Shown here: positions 26,584 to 39,500 of the stretch, one piece after another | How the letters are laid out: every line of letters begins with the position of its first letter | How positions within the stretch are numbered: the first letter of the stretch is position 1 | Source: Hippophae tibetana | Taxonomy: Eukaryota; Streptophyta; Magnoliopsida; Rosales; Elaeagnaceae | NCBI GenBank assembly: GCA_037013495.1 | Contig: CM072810.1 | Location: forward strand, 70,478,449 to 70,542,448 | DNA: 64,000 bases | Direction of reading: 5' to 3' | Translations under genes and position numbers: made by a program | The notes under the pieces: model-generated | Database searches by the model: none | The model's input: the letters and a program-made list of their open reading frames with translations, nothing else | Told to the model about the DNA's origin: nothing

Positions 26584-29500
26584 TTCAACAAATATTCTAT
26601 AGATCATACAAAGATTCTCATGATCCTTCACAAGGGATAGATTTGGAATATGAAATGGAAGGATTAATGTTGGAAGCAATTATTTTTGTTTTATTTAATT
26701 ATGGGCCTCTTATTTTTTGCGATTTTGTTTCTACTGAATTGTGGAATTTAATTTGTCTTATTTATAATAAGTATTTTTATACTTTAATTATTTTCGGATT
26801 GATTAAGCACATTTCCCAACTAAATATGCCCACTAAGGTTGAATTACATCTTGGGTTGTGTTGCATATATAAGAAAAAAACAACCTTTTGAAGGAGGAAG
26901 AACTAGTATAATTAATGAAAATGTTTCTTACCAAGGTTTGTACTTATCTTCCTAGGGTTCTTGATGGAATACCTGGATTCGACGCATGAATGGGAGTTAT
27001 TATTATTTTTTGGAGTCAAAAGGTTGGGGTTTCAGGGACTTATTGATGTTGTTTTTGTGTGTGGATTTAATTTCGTAGTTCTTTTTTAAATCTCCGTCTC
27101 TTAGTCTTGACCTTTATTTCTACGCTCAATAAATCTTTGTTCTTCATAAAAAATAATTGTAGGAAAAAGAAGATTGTTTCTACTTTTTACAGTATTAAAA
27201 AAATAACATTTGATAAATCAGAGTTCCAATTTTACACATCCATTACTTTTGACTCGGTTGTCAAAAATTTTAATATAATAAATCAAATCGAAGCTTGTAA
27301 AGATTCCTATAATCAGAGCATGGATTCCTAAGAATATTATTTGTTGAAACGAAATTACACCGTTTACATGACCTACAGAGAGTTTAAAATTTTCGTTGCT
27401 CCTATTCCCTTTTTTTTGCTTCCGGTTTTTTTAATGCCACCATAAGAGCGATTGAGTTACTAACCAAGAGTGTGTTTAAAAAATTCTAAAGGTCTCAATA
27501 TTCAACAAATATTCTATAGATCATACAAAGATTCTCATGATCCTTCACAAGGGATAGATTTGGAATATGAAATGGAAGGATTAATGTTGGAAGCAATTAT
27601 TTTTGTTTTATTTAATTATGGGCCTCTTATTTTTTGCGATTTTTTTTCTACTGAATTGTGGAATTTAATTTGTCGTATTTATAATAAGTATTTTTATGCT
27701 TTAATTATTTTCGGATTGATTAAGCACATTTCACAACTAAATATGCCCACTAAGGTTGAATTACATCTTGGGTTGTGTTGCATATATAAGAAAAAAACAA
27801 CCTTTTGAAGGAGGAAGAACTAGTATAATTAATGTAAATGTTTTTTACCAAGCTTTGTACTTATCTTCCTAGGGTTCTTGATGGAATACCTGCATTCGAC
27901 GCATCAAAGGGAGTTATTATTATTTTTTGGAATCAAAAGGTTGGGGTTTCAGGGACTTATTGATGTTGTTTTTGTGTGTATAATTAATTTCGTAGTTCCT
28001 TTTGAAATCTCCGTCTCTTAGTCTTGAGCTTTATTTCTACGCTCAATAATTCTTTGTTCTTCATAAAAAAAATTGTAGGAAAAAGAAGATTGTTTCTACT
28101 TTTTACATTATTAAAAAAAGAACATTTGATAAATCAGAGTTCCAATTTTACACATCCATTACTTTTGACTCGGTTGTCAAAACTTTTAATATAATAAATC
28201 AAATCGAAGCTTGTAAAGATTCCTATAATAAGAGCATGGATTCCTAAGAATATTATTTGTTGAAACGAAATTACACCGTTTACATGACCTACAGAGAGTT
28301 TAAAATTTTCGTTGCTCCTATTCCGTTTTTTTTGCTTCCGGTTTTTTCAATGCCACCGTAAGAGCGATTGAGTTACTAACCAAGAGTGTGTTTAAAAAAT
28401 TCTAAAGGTCTCAATATTCAACAAATATTCTATAGATCATACAAAGATTCTCATGATCCTTCACAAGGGATAGATTTGGAATATGAAATGGAAGGATTAA
28501 TGTTGGAAGCAATTATTTTTGTTTTATTTAATTATGGGCCTCTTATTTTTTGCGATTTTTTTTCTACTGAATTGTGGAATTTAATTTGTCGTATTTATAA
28601 TAAGTATTTTTATGCTTTAATTATTTTCGGATTGATTAAGCACATTTCACAACTAAATATGCCCACTAAGGTTGAATTACATCTAGGGTTGTGTTTCTTA
28701 TATAAGAAAAAAACAACCTTTTGAAGGAGGAAGAACTAGTATAATTAATGAAAATGTTTCTTACCAAGGTTTGTACTTATCTTCCTAGGGTTCTTGATGG
28801 AATACCTGGATTCGACGCATGAATGGGAGTTATTATTATTTTTTGGAGTCAAAAGGTTGGGGTTTCAGGGACTTATTGATGTTGTTTTTGTGTGTGGATT
28901 TAATTTCGTAGTTCTTTTTTAAATCTCCGTCTCTTAGTCTTGACCTTTATTTCTACGCTCAATAAATCTTTGTTCTTCATAAAAAATAATTGTAGGAAAA
29001 AGAAGATTGTTTCTACTTTTTACAGTATTAAAAAAATAACATTTGATAAATCAGAGTTCCAATTTTACACATCCATTACTTTTGACTCGGTTGTCAAAAA
29101 TTTTAATATAATAAATCAAATCGAAGCTTGTAAAGATTCCTATAATCAGAGCATGGATTCCTAAGAATATTATTTGTTGAAACGAAATTACACCGTTTAC
29201 ATGACCTACAGAGAGTTTAAAATTTTCGTTGCTCCTATTCCCTTTTTTTTGCTTCCGGTTTTTTTAATGCCACCATAAGAGCGATTGAGTTACTAACCAA
29301 GAGTGTGTTTAAAAAATTCTAAAGGTCTCAATATTCAACAAATATTCTATAGATCATACAAAGATTCTCATGATCCTTCACAAGGGATAGATTTGGAATA
29401 TGAAATGGAAGGATTAATGTTGGAAGCAATTATTTTTGTTTTATTTAATTATGGGCCTCTTATTTTTTGCGATTTTGTTTCTACTGAATTGTGGAATTTA

Positions 29501-30249
29501 ATTTGTCTTATTTATAATAAGTATTTTTATACTTTAATTATTTTCGGATTGATTAAGCACATTTCCCAACTAAATATGCCCACTAAGGTTGAATTACATC
29601 TTGGGTTGTGTTGCATATATAAGAAAAAAACAACCTTTTGAAGGAGGAAGAACTAGTATAATTAATGTAAATGTTTCTTACCAAGCTTTGTACTTATCTT
29701 CCTAGGGTTCTTGATGGAATACCTGCATTCGACGCATCAAAGGGAGTAATCATTATTTTTTGGAATCAAAAGGTTGGGGTTTTAGGGACTTATTGATGTT
29801 GTTTTTGTGTGTATAATTAATTTCGTAGTTCCTTTTTAAATCTCCGTCTCTTAGTCTTGAGCTTTATTTCTACGCTCAATAATTCTTTGTTCTTCATAAA
29901 AAAAATTGTAGGAAAAAGAAGATTGTTTCTACTTTTTACAGTATTAAAAAAAGAACATTTGATAAATCAGAGTTCCAATTTCACACATCCATTACTTTTG
30001 ACTCGGTTGTCAAAACTTTTAATATAATAAATCAAATCGAAGCTTGTAAAGATTCCTATAATCAGAGCATGGATTCCTAAGAATATTATTTATTGAAACG
30101 AAATTACACCGTTTACATGACCTACAGAGAGTTTAAAATTTTAATTGCTCCTATTCCGTCTTTTTTGCTTCCGGTTTTTTCAATGCCACCGTAAGAGCGA
30201 TTGAGTTACTAACCAAGAGTGTGTTTAAAAAATTCTAAAGGTCTCAATA
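26584..30249 (+). repeat. Array segment 4: monomers M30-M33 with a dimer-spaced variant block
   Basis: The second half of M30 through the start of M31 (about 26,930-27,470) and the second half of M32 through the start of M33 (about 28,760-29,300) share a distinctive haplotype 1,833 bp apart: gtttcttaccaaggtttg, tggattcgacgc, gcatgaatggg and ttattattattt. The stretch just before M30 (26,190-26,414) shares its second part, aaaataattg and aaaaaataac. M31 and M32 share the tgcgatttttttt variant. The pattern fits a local dimer duplication followed by partial overwriting. Confidence 0.75.
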
Positions 30250-33200
30250 TTCAACAAATATTCTATAGATCATAAAAAGATTCTCATGATTCTTCACAAG
30301 GGATAGATTTGGAATATGAAATGGAAGGATTAATGTTGGAAGCAATTATTTTTGTTTTATTTAATTATGGGCCTCTTATTTTTTGCGATTTTGTTTCTAC
30401 TGAATTGTGGAATTTAATTTGTCTTATTTATAATAAGTATTTTTATGCTTTAATTATTTTCGGATTGATTAAGCACATTTCACAACTAAATATGCCCACT
30501 AAGGTTGAATTACATCTAGGGTTGTGTTGCATATATAAGAAAAAACCAACCTTTTGAAGGAGGAAGAACTAGTATAATTAATGTAAATGTTTTTTACCAA
30601 GCTTTGTACTTATCTTCCTAGGGTTCTTGATGGAATACCTGCATTCGACGCATCAAAGGGAGTTATCATTATTTTTTGGAGTCAAAAGGTTGGGGTTTTA
30701 GGGACTTATTGATGTTGTTTTTGTGTGTATATTTAATTTCATAGTTCCTTTTTAAATCTTCGTCTCTTAGTCGTGAGCTTTATTTCTACGCTCAATAAAT
30801 CTTTGTTCTTAATAAAAAATATTGTAGGAAAAAGAAGATTGTTTCTACTTTTTACAGTATTAAAAAAAGAACATTTGATAAATCAGAGTTCCAATTTTAC
30901 ACATCCATTACTTTTGACTCGGTTGTCGAAACTTTTAATATAATAAATTAAATCGAAGCTTGTAAAGATTCCTATAATCAGAGCATGGATTCCTAAGAAT
31001 ATTATTTGTTGAAACGAAATTACACCGTTTACATGACCTACAGAGAGTTTAAAATATTCGTCGCTCCAATTCCGTCTTTTTTGCTTCCAGTTTTTTCAAT
31101 GCCACCGTAAGAGCGATTGAATTACTAACCAAGAGTGTCTTTAAAAAAATTCTAAAGGTCTCAATATTCAACAAATATTCTATAGATCATACAAAGATTC
31201 TCATGATTCTTCACAAGGGATAGATTTGGAATATGAAATGGAAGGATTAATGTTGGAAGCAATTATTTTTGTTTTATTTAATTATGGGCCTCTTATTTTT
31301 TGCGATTTTGTTTCTACTGAATTGTGGAATTTAATTTGTCTTATTTATAATAAGTATTTTTATGCTTTAATTATTTTCGGATTGATTAAGCACATTTCAC
31401 AACTAAATATGCCCACTAAGGTTGAATTACATCTAGGGTTGTGTTGCATATATAAGAAAAAACCAACCTTTTGAAGGAGGAAGAACTAGTATAATTAATG
31501 TAAATGTTTTTTACCAAGCTTTGTACTTATCTTCCTAGGGTTCTTGATGGAATACCTGCATTCGACGCATCAAAGGGAGTTATCATTATTTTTTGGAGTC
31601 AAAAGGTTGGGGTTTTAGGGACTTATTGATGTTGTTTTTGTGTGTATATTTAATTTCGTAGTTCCTTTTTAAATCTTCGTCTCTTAGTCGTGAGCTTTAT
31701 TTCTACGCTCAATAAATCTTTGTTCTTAATAAAAAATATTGTAGGAAAAAGAAGATTGTTTCTACTTTTTACAGTATTAAAAAAAGAACATTTGATAAAT
31801 GAGAGTTCCAATTTTACACATCCATTACTTTTGACTCGGTTGTCGAAACTTTTAATATAATAAATTAAATCGAAGCTTGTAAAGATTCCTATAATCAGAG
31901 CATGGATTCCTAAGAATATTATTTGTTGAAACGAAATTACACCGTTTACATGACCTACAGAGAGTTTAAAATATTCGTCGCTCCTATTCCGTTTTTTTTG
32001 CTTCCAGTTTTTTCAATGCCACCGTAAGAGCGATTGAATTACTAACCAAGAGTGTCTTTAAAAAAATTCTAAAGGTCTCAATATTCAACAAATATTCTAC
32101 AGATCATACAAAGATTCTCATCATCCTTCACAAGGGATAGATTTGGAATATAAAATGGAAGGACTAATGTTGGAAGCAATTATTTTTGTTTTATTTAATT
32201 ATGGGCCTCTTATTTTTTGAGATTTGTTTTCTACTAAATTGTGGAATTTAATTTGCCTTATTTATAATATGTATTTTTATGCTTTAATTATTTTCGGATT
32301 GATTAAGCACATTTCACAACTAAATATGCCCACTAAGGTTGAATTACATCTAGGGTTGTGTTGCATATATAAGAAAAAACCAACCTTTTGAAGGAGGAAG
32401 AACTAGTATAATTAATGTAAATGTTTTTTACCAAGCTTTGTACTTATCTTCCTAGGGTTCTTGATGGAATACCTGCATTCGACGCATCAAAGGGAGTTAT
32501 CATTATTTTTTGGAGTCAAAAGGTTGGGGTTTTAGGGACTTATTGATGTTGTTTTTGTGTGTATATTTAATTTCGTAGTTCCTTTTTAAATCTTCGTCTC
32601 TTAGTCGTGAGCTTTATTTCTACGCTCAATAAATCATTGTTCTTAATAAAAAATATTGTAGGAAAAAGAAGATTGTTTCTACTTTTTACAGTATTAAAAA
32701 AAGAACATTTGATAAATGAGAGTTCCAATTTTACACATCCATTACTTTTGACTCGGTTGTCGAAACTTTTAATATAATAAATTAAATCGAAGCTTGTAAA
32801 GATTCCTATAATCAGAGCATGGATTCCTAAGAATATTATTTGTTGAAACGAAATTACACCGTTTACATGACCTACAGAGAGTTTAAAATATTCGTCGCTC
32901 CTATTCCGTTTTTTTTGCTTCCAGTTTTTTCAATGCCACCGTAAGAGCGATTGAATTACTAACCAAGAGTGTGTTTAAAAAAATTCTAAAGGTCTCAATA
33001 TTCAACAAATATTCTACAGATCATACAAAGATTCTCATCATCCTTCACAAGGGATAGATTTGGAATATAAAATGGAAGGACTAATGTTGGAAGCAATTAT
33101 TTTTGTTTTATTTAATTATGGGCCTCTTATTTTTTGAGATTTGTTTTCTACTAAATTGTGGAATTTAATTTGCCTTATTTATAATATGTATTTTTATGCT

Positions 33201-33460
33201 TTAATTATTTTCGGATTGATTAAGCACATTTCGCAACTAAATATGCCCACTAAGGTTGAATTACATCTAGGGTTGTGTTGCATATATAAGAAAAAAACAA
33301 CCTTTTGAAGGAGGAAGAACTAGTATAATTAATGAAAATATTTTTTACCAAGCTTTGTACTTATCTTCCTAGGGTTCTTGATGGAATACCTGCATTCGAC
33401 GCATCAAAGGGAGTTATCATTATTTTTTGGAGTCAAAAGGTTGGGGTTTCAGGGAGTTAT
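30250..33460 (+). repeat. Array segment 5: monomers M34-M37 (first half), closely related
   Basis: M34, M35 and M36 follow at 917-bp spacing and share aaaaaaccaacc (about 30541, 31458 and 32374), where other copies read aaaaaacaacc. M34 and M35 share cgtctttttt in the T-tract region and catgattctt. M36 and M37 share catcatccttc and the stop-containing gagatttg form. The segment grades into the homogenised run to its right. Confidence 0.78.
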
Positions 33461-36400
33461 TGATGTTGTTTTTGCGTGTGGATTTTATTTCGTAGTTCCT
33501 TTTTAAATCTCCGTCTCTTAGTCTTGACCTTAATTTCTACGCTCAATAAATCTTTGTTCTTCATAAAAAAAATTGTAGGAAAAAGAAGATTGTTTCTACT
33601 TTTTACATTATTAAAAAAAGAACATTTGATAAATCAGAGTTCCAATTTTACACATCCATTACTTTTGACTCGGTTGTCAAAACTTTTAATATAATAAATC
33701 AAATCGAAGCTTGTAAAGATTCCTATAATAAGAGCATGGATTCCTAAGAATATTATTTGTTGAAACGAAATTACACCGTTTACATGACCTACAGAGAGTT
33801 TAAAATTTTCGTTGCTCCTATTCCGTTTTTTTTGCTTCCGGTTTTTTCAATGCCACCGTAAGAGCGATTGAGTTACTAACCAAGAGTGTGTTTAAAAAAT
33901 TCTAAAGGTCTCAATATTCAACAAATATTCTATAGATCATACAAAGATTCTCATGATCCTTCACAAGGGATAGATTTGGAATATGAAATGGAAGGATTAA
34001 TGTTGGAAGCAATTATTTTTGTTTTATTTAATTATGGGCCTCTTATTTTTTGAGATTTGTTTTCTACTGAATTGTGGAATTTAATTTGTCGTATTTATAA
34101 TAAGTATTTTTATGCTTTAATTATTTTCGGATTGATTAAGCACATTTCGCAACTAAATATGCCCACTAAGGTTGAATTACATCTAGGGTTGTGTTGCATA
34201 TATAAGAAAAAAACAACCTTTTGAAGGAGGAAGAACTAGTATAATTAATGAAAATGTTTTTTACCAAGCTTTGTACTTATCTTCCTAGGGTTCTTGATGG
34301 AATACCTGCATTCGACGCATCAAAGGGAGTTATCATTATTTTTTGGAGTCAAAAGGTTGGGGTTTCAGGGAGTTATTGATGTTGTTTTTGCGTGTGGATT
34401 TTATTTCGTAGTTCCTTTTTAAATCTCCGTCTCTTAGTCTTGACCTTAATTTCTACGCTCAATAAATCTTTGTTCTTCATAAAAAAAATTGTAGGAAAAA
34501 GAAGATTGTTTCTACTTTTTACATTATTAAAAAAAGAACATTTGATAAATCAGAGTTCCAATTTTACACATCCATTACTTTTGACTCGGTTGTCAAAACT
34601 TTTAATATAATAAATCAAATCGAAGCTTGTAAAGATTCCTATAATAAGAGCATGGATTCCTAAGAATATTATTTGTTGAAACGAAATTACACCGTTTACA
34701 TGACCTACAGAGAGTTTAAAATTTTCGTTGCTCCTATTCCGTTTTTTTTGCTTCCGGTTTTTTCAATGCCACCGTAAGAGCGATTGAGTTACTAACCAAG
34801 AGTGTGTTTAAAAAATTCTAAAGGTCTCAATATTCAACAAATATTCTATAGATCATACAAAGATTCTCATGATCCTTCACAAGGGATAGATTTGGAATAT
34901 GAAATGGAAGGATTAATGTTGGAAGCAATTATTTTTGTTTTATTTAATTATGGGCCTCTTATTTTTTGAGATTTGTTTTCTACTGAATTGTGGAATTTAA
35001 TTTGTCGTATTTATAATAAGTATTTTTATGCTTTAATTATTTTCGGATTGATTAAGCACATTTCGCAACTAAATATGCCCACTAAGGTTGAATTACATCT
35101 AGGGTTGTGTTGCATATATAAGAAAAAAACAACCTTTTGAAGGAGGAAGAACTAGTATAATTAATGAAAATGTTTTTTACCAAGCTTTGTACTTATCTTC
35201 CTAGGGTTCTTGATGGAATACCTGCATTCGACGCATCAAAGGGAGTTATCATTATTTTTTGGAGTCAAAAGGTTGGGGTTTCAGGGAGTTATTGATGTTG
35301 TTTTTGCGTGTGGATTTTATTTCGTAGTTCCTTTTTAAATCTCCGTCTCATAGTCTTGACCTTAATTTCTACGCTCAATAAATCTTTGTTCTTCATAAAA
35401 AAAATTGTAGGAAAAAGAAGATTGTTTCTACTTTTTACATTATTAAAAAAAGAACATTTGATAAATCAGAGTTCCAATTTTACACATCCATTACTTTTGA
35501 CTCGGTTGTCAAAACTTTTAATATAATAAATCAAATCGAAGCTTGTAAAGATTCCTATAATAAGAGCATGGATTCCTAAGAATATTATTTGTTGAAACGA
35601 AATTACACCGTTTACATGACCTACAGAGAGTTTAAAATTTTCGTTGCTCCTATTCCGTTTTTTTTGCTTCCGGTTTTTTCAATGCCACCGTAAGAGCGAT
35701 TGAGTTACTAACCAAGAGTGTGTTTAAAAAATTCTAAAGGTCTCAATATTCAACAAATATTCTATAGATCATACAAAGATTCTCATGATCCTTCACAAGG
35801 GATAGATTTGGAATATGAAATGGAAGGATTAATGTTGGAAGCAATTATTTTTGTTTTATTTAATTATGGGCCTCTTATTTTTTGAGATTTGTTTTCTACT
35901 GAATTGTGGAATTTAATTTGTCGTATTTATAATAAGTATTTTTATGCTTTAATTATTTTCGGATTGATTAAGCACATTTCGCAACTAAATATGCCCACTA
36001 AGGTTGAATTACATCTAGGGTTGTGTTGCATATATAAGAAAAAAACAACCTTTTGAAGGAGGAAGAACTAGTATAATTAATGAAAATGTTTTTTACCAAG
36101 CTTTGTACTTATCTTCCTAGGGTTCTTGATGGAATACCTGCATTCGACGCATCAAAGGGAGTTATCATTATTTTTTGGAGTCAAAAGGTTGGGGTTTCAG
36201 GGAGTTATTGATGTTGTTTTTGCGTGTGGATTTTATTTCGTAGTTCCTTTTTAAATCTCCGTCTCTTAGTCTTGACCTTAATTTCTACGCTCAATAAATC
36301 TTTGTTCTTCATAAAAAAAATTGTAGGAAAAAGAAGATTGTTTCTACTTTTTACATTATTAAAAAAAGAACATTTGATAAATCAGAGTTCCAATTTTACA

Positions 36401-36580
36401 CATCCATTACTTTTGACTCGGTTGTCAAAACTTTTAATATAATAAATCAAATCGAAGCTTGTAAAGATTCCTATAATAAGAGCATGGATTCCTAAGAATA
36501 TTATTTGTTGAAACGAAATTACACCGTTTACATGACCTACAGAGAGTTTAAAATTTTCGTTGCTCCTATTCCGTTTTTTT
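33461..36580 (+). repeat. Homogenised run of near-identical 916-bp monomers (M37b-M40)
   Basis: From the second half of M37 to the T-tract of M40 the sequence repeats at exactly 916 bp with almost no differences. The shared private marker gcgtgtggattttat recurs at about 33475, 34391, 35307 and 36223. I see only isolated changes, for example tctcatagtc at about 35349 against tctcttagtc elsewhere. The last member has a seven-T instead of eight-T run near 36575, making it 915 bp. Such runs mark very recent single-monomer amplification. Confidence 0.9.
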
Positions 36581-39500
36581 GCTTCCGGTTTTTTCAATGC
36601 CACCGTAAGAGCGATTGAGTTACTAACCAAGAGTGTGTTTAAAAAATTCTAAAGGTCTCAATATTCAACAAATATTCTATAGATCATACAAAGATTCTCA
36701 TGATCCTTCACAAGGGATAGATTTGGAATATGAAATGGAAGGATTAATGTTGGAAGCAATTATTTTTGTTTTATTTAATTATGGGCCTCTTATTTTTTGC
36801 GATTTTTTTTCTACTGAATTGTGGAATTTAATTTGTCATATTTATAATAAGTATTTTTATGCTTTAATTATTTTCGGATTGATTAAGCACATTTCACAAC
36901 TAAATATGCCCACTAAGGTTGAATTACATCTAGGGTTGTGTTTCTTATATAAGAAAAAAACAACCTTTTGAAGGAGGAAGAACTAGTATAATTAATGAAA
37001 ATGTTTCTTACCAAGGTTTGTACTTATCTTCCTAGGGTTCTTGATGGAATACCTGGATTCGACGCATGAATGGGAGTTATTATTATTTTTTGGAGTCAAA
37101 AGGTTTGGGTTTTAGGGACTTATTGATGTTGTTTTTGTGTGTGGATTTAATTTCGTAGTTCTTTTTTAAATCTCCGTCTCTTAGTCTTGACCTTTATTTC
37201 TACGCTCAATAAATCTTTGTTCTTCATAAAAAATAATTGTAGGAAAAAGAAGATTGTTTCTACTTTTTACAGTATTAAAAAAATAACATTTGATAAATCA
37301 GAGTTCCAATTTTACACATCCATTACTTTTGACTCGGTTGTCAAAAATTTTAATATAATAAATCAAATCGAAGCTTGTAAAGATTCCTATAATCAGAGCA
37401 TGGATTCCTAAGAATATTATTTTTTGAAACGAAATTACACCGTTTACATGACCTACAGAGAGTTTAAAATTTTCGTTGCTCCTATTCCCTTTTTTTTGCT
37501 TCCGGTTTTTTTAATGCCACCGTAAGAGCGATTAAGTTACTAACCAAGAGTGTGTTTAAAAAATTCTAAAGGTCTCAATATTCAACAAATATAAAATGGA
37601 AGGATTAATGTTGGAAGCAATTATTTTTGTTTTATTTAATTATGGGCCTCTTATTTTTTGAGATTTGTTTTCTACTAAATTGTGGAATTTAATTTGCCTT
37701 ATTTATAATATGTATTTTTATGGTTTAATTATTTTCGGATTGATTAAGCACATTTCGCAACTAAATATGCCCACTAAGGTTGAATTACATCTAGGGTTGT
37801 GTTGCATATATAAGAAAAATACAACCTTTTGAAGGAGGAAGAACTAGTATAATTAATGAAAATGTTTTTTACCAAGCTTTGTACTTATCTTCCTAGGGTT
37901 CTTGATGGAATACCTGCATTCGACGCATCAAAGGGAGTTATCATTATTTTTTGGAATCAAAAGGTTGGGGTTTCAGGGAGTTATTGATGTTGTTTTTGTG
38001 TGTGGATTTAATTTCGTAGTTACTTTTTAAATCTCCGTCTCTTAGTCTTGACCTTAATTTCTACGCTCAATAAATCTTTGTTCTTCATAAAAAAAATTGT
38101 AGGAAAAAGAAGATTGTTTCTACTTTTTACAGTATTAAAAAATGAACATTTGATAAATCAGTGTTCCAATTTTACACATCCATTACTATTGACTCGGTTG
38201 TCAAAACTTTTAATATAATAAATCAAATCGAAGCTTGTAAAGATTCCTATAATCAGAGCATGGATTCCTAAGAATATTATTTGTTGAAACGAGATTACAC
38301 CGTTTACATGACCTACAGAGAGTTTAAAATTTTCGTTGCTCCTATTCCGTTTTTTTTGCTTCCGGTTTTTTCAATGCCACCATAAGAGCGATTGAGTTAC
38401 TAACCAAGAGTGTGTTTAAAAAATTCTAAAGGTCTCAATATTCAACAAATATTCTATAGATCATACAAAGATTCTCATGATCCTTCACAAGGGAGAGATT
38501 TGGAATATGAAATGGAAGGATTAATGTTGGAAGCAATTATTTTTGTTTTATTTAATTATGGGCCTCTTATTTTTTGCGAATTTTTTTCTACTGAATTGTG
38601 GAATTTAATTTGTCGTATTTATAATAAGTATTTTTATGCTTTAATTATTTTCGGATTGATTAAGCACATTTCACAACTAAATATGCCCACTAAGGTTGAA
38701 TTACATCTAGGGTTTTGTTGCTAATATAAGAAAAAAACAACCTTTTGAAGGAGGAAGAACTAGTATAATTAATGAAAATGTTTTTTACCAAGCTTTGTAC
38801 TTATCTTCCTAGGGTTCTTGATGGAATACCTGGATTCGACGTATCAAAGGGAGTTATCATTATTTTTTGGAGTCAAAAGGTTGGGGTCTCAGGGAGTTAT
38901 TGATGTTGTTTTTGCGTGTGGATTTAATTTCGTAGTTCCTTTTTAAATCTCCGTCTCTTAGTCTTGACCTTTATTTCTACGCTCAATAAATCTTTGTTCT
39001 TCATAAAAAAAATTGTAGGAAAAAGAAGATTGTTTCTACTTTTTACATTATTAAAAAAAGAACATTTGATAAATCAGAGTTCCAATTTTACACATCCATT
39101 ACTTTTGACTCGGTTGTCAAAACTTTTAATATAATAAATCAAATCGAAGCTTGTAAAGATTCCTTAAATTAGAGCCTGGATTCCTAAGAATATTATTTGT
39201 TGAAACGAAATTACACCGTTTACATGACCTACAGAGAGTTTAAAATTTTCATTGCTCCTATTCCGTTTTTTTTGCTTCCGGTTTTTTCAATGCCACCGTA
39301 AGAGCGATTGAGTTACTAACCAAGAGTGTGTTTAAAAAATTCTAAAGGTCTCAATATTCAACAAATATTCTATAGATCATACAAAGATTCTCATGATCCT
39401 TCACAAGGGATAGATTTGGAATATGAAATGGAAGGATTAATGTTGGAAGCAATTATTTTTGTTTTATTTAATTATGGGCCTCTTATTTTTTGCGATTTTT

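Noticed and set aside
36633..36971. Hydrophobic 112-codon frame as a candidate membrane protein family
   Set aside because: T-rich codons give Phe, Leu and Ile by composition alone. The start is GTG, and stops and frameshifts are common among sister copies.
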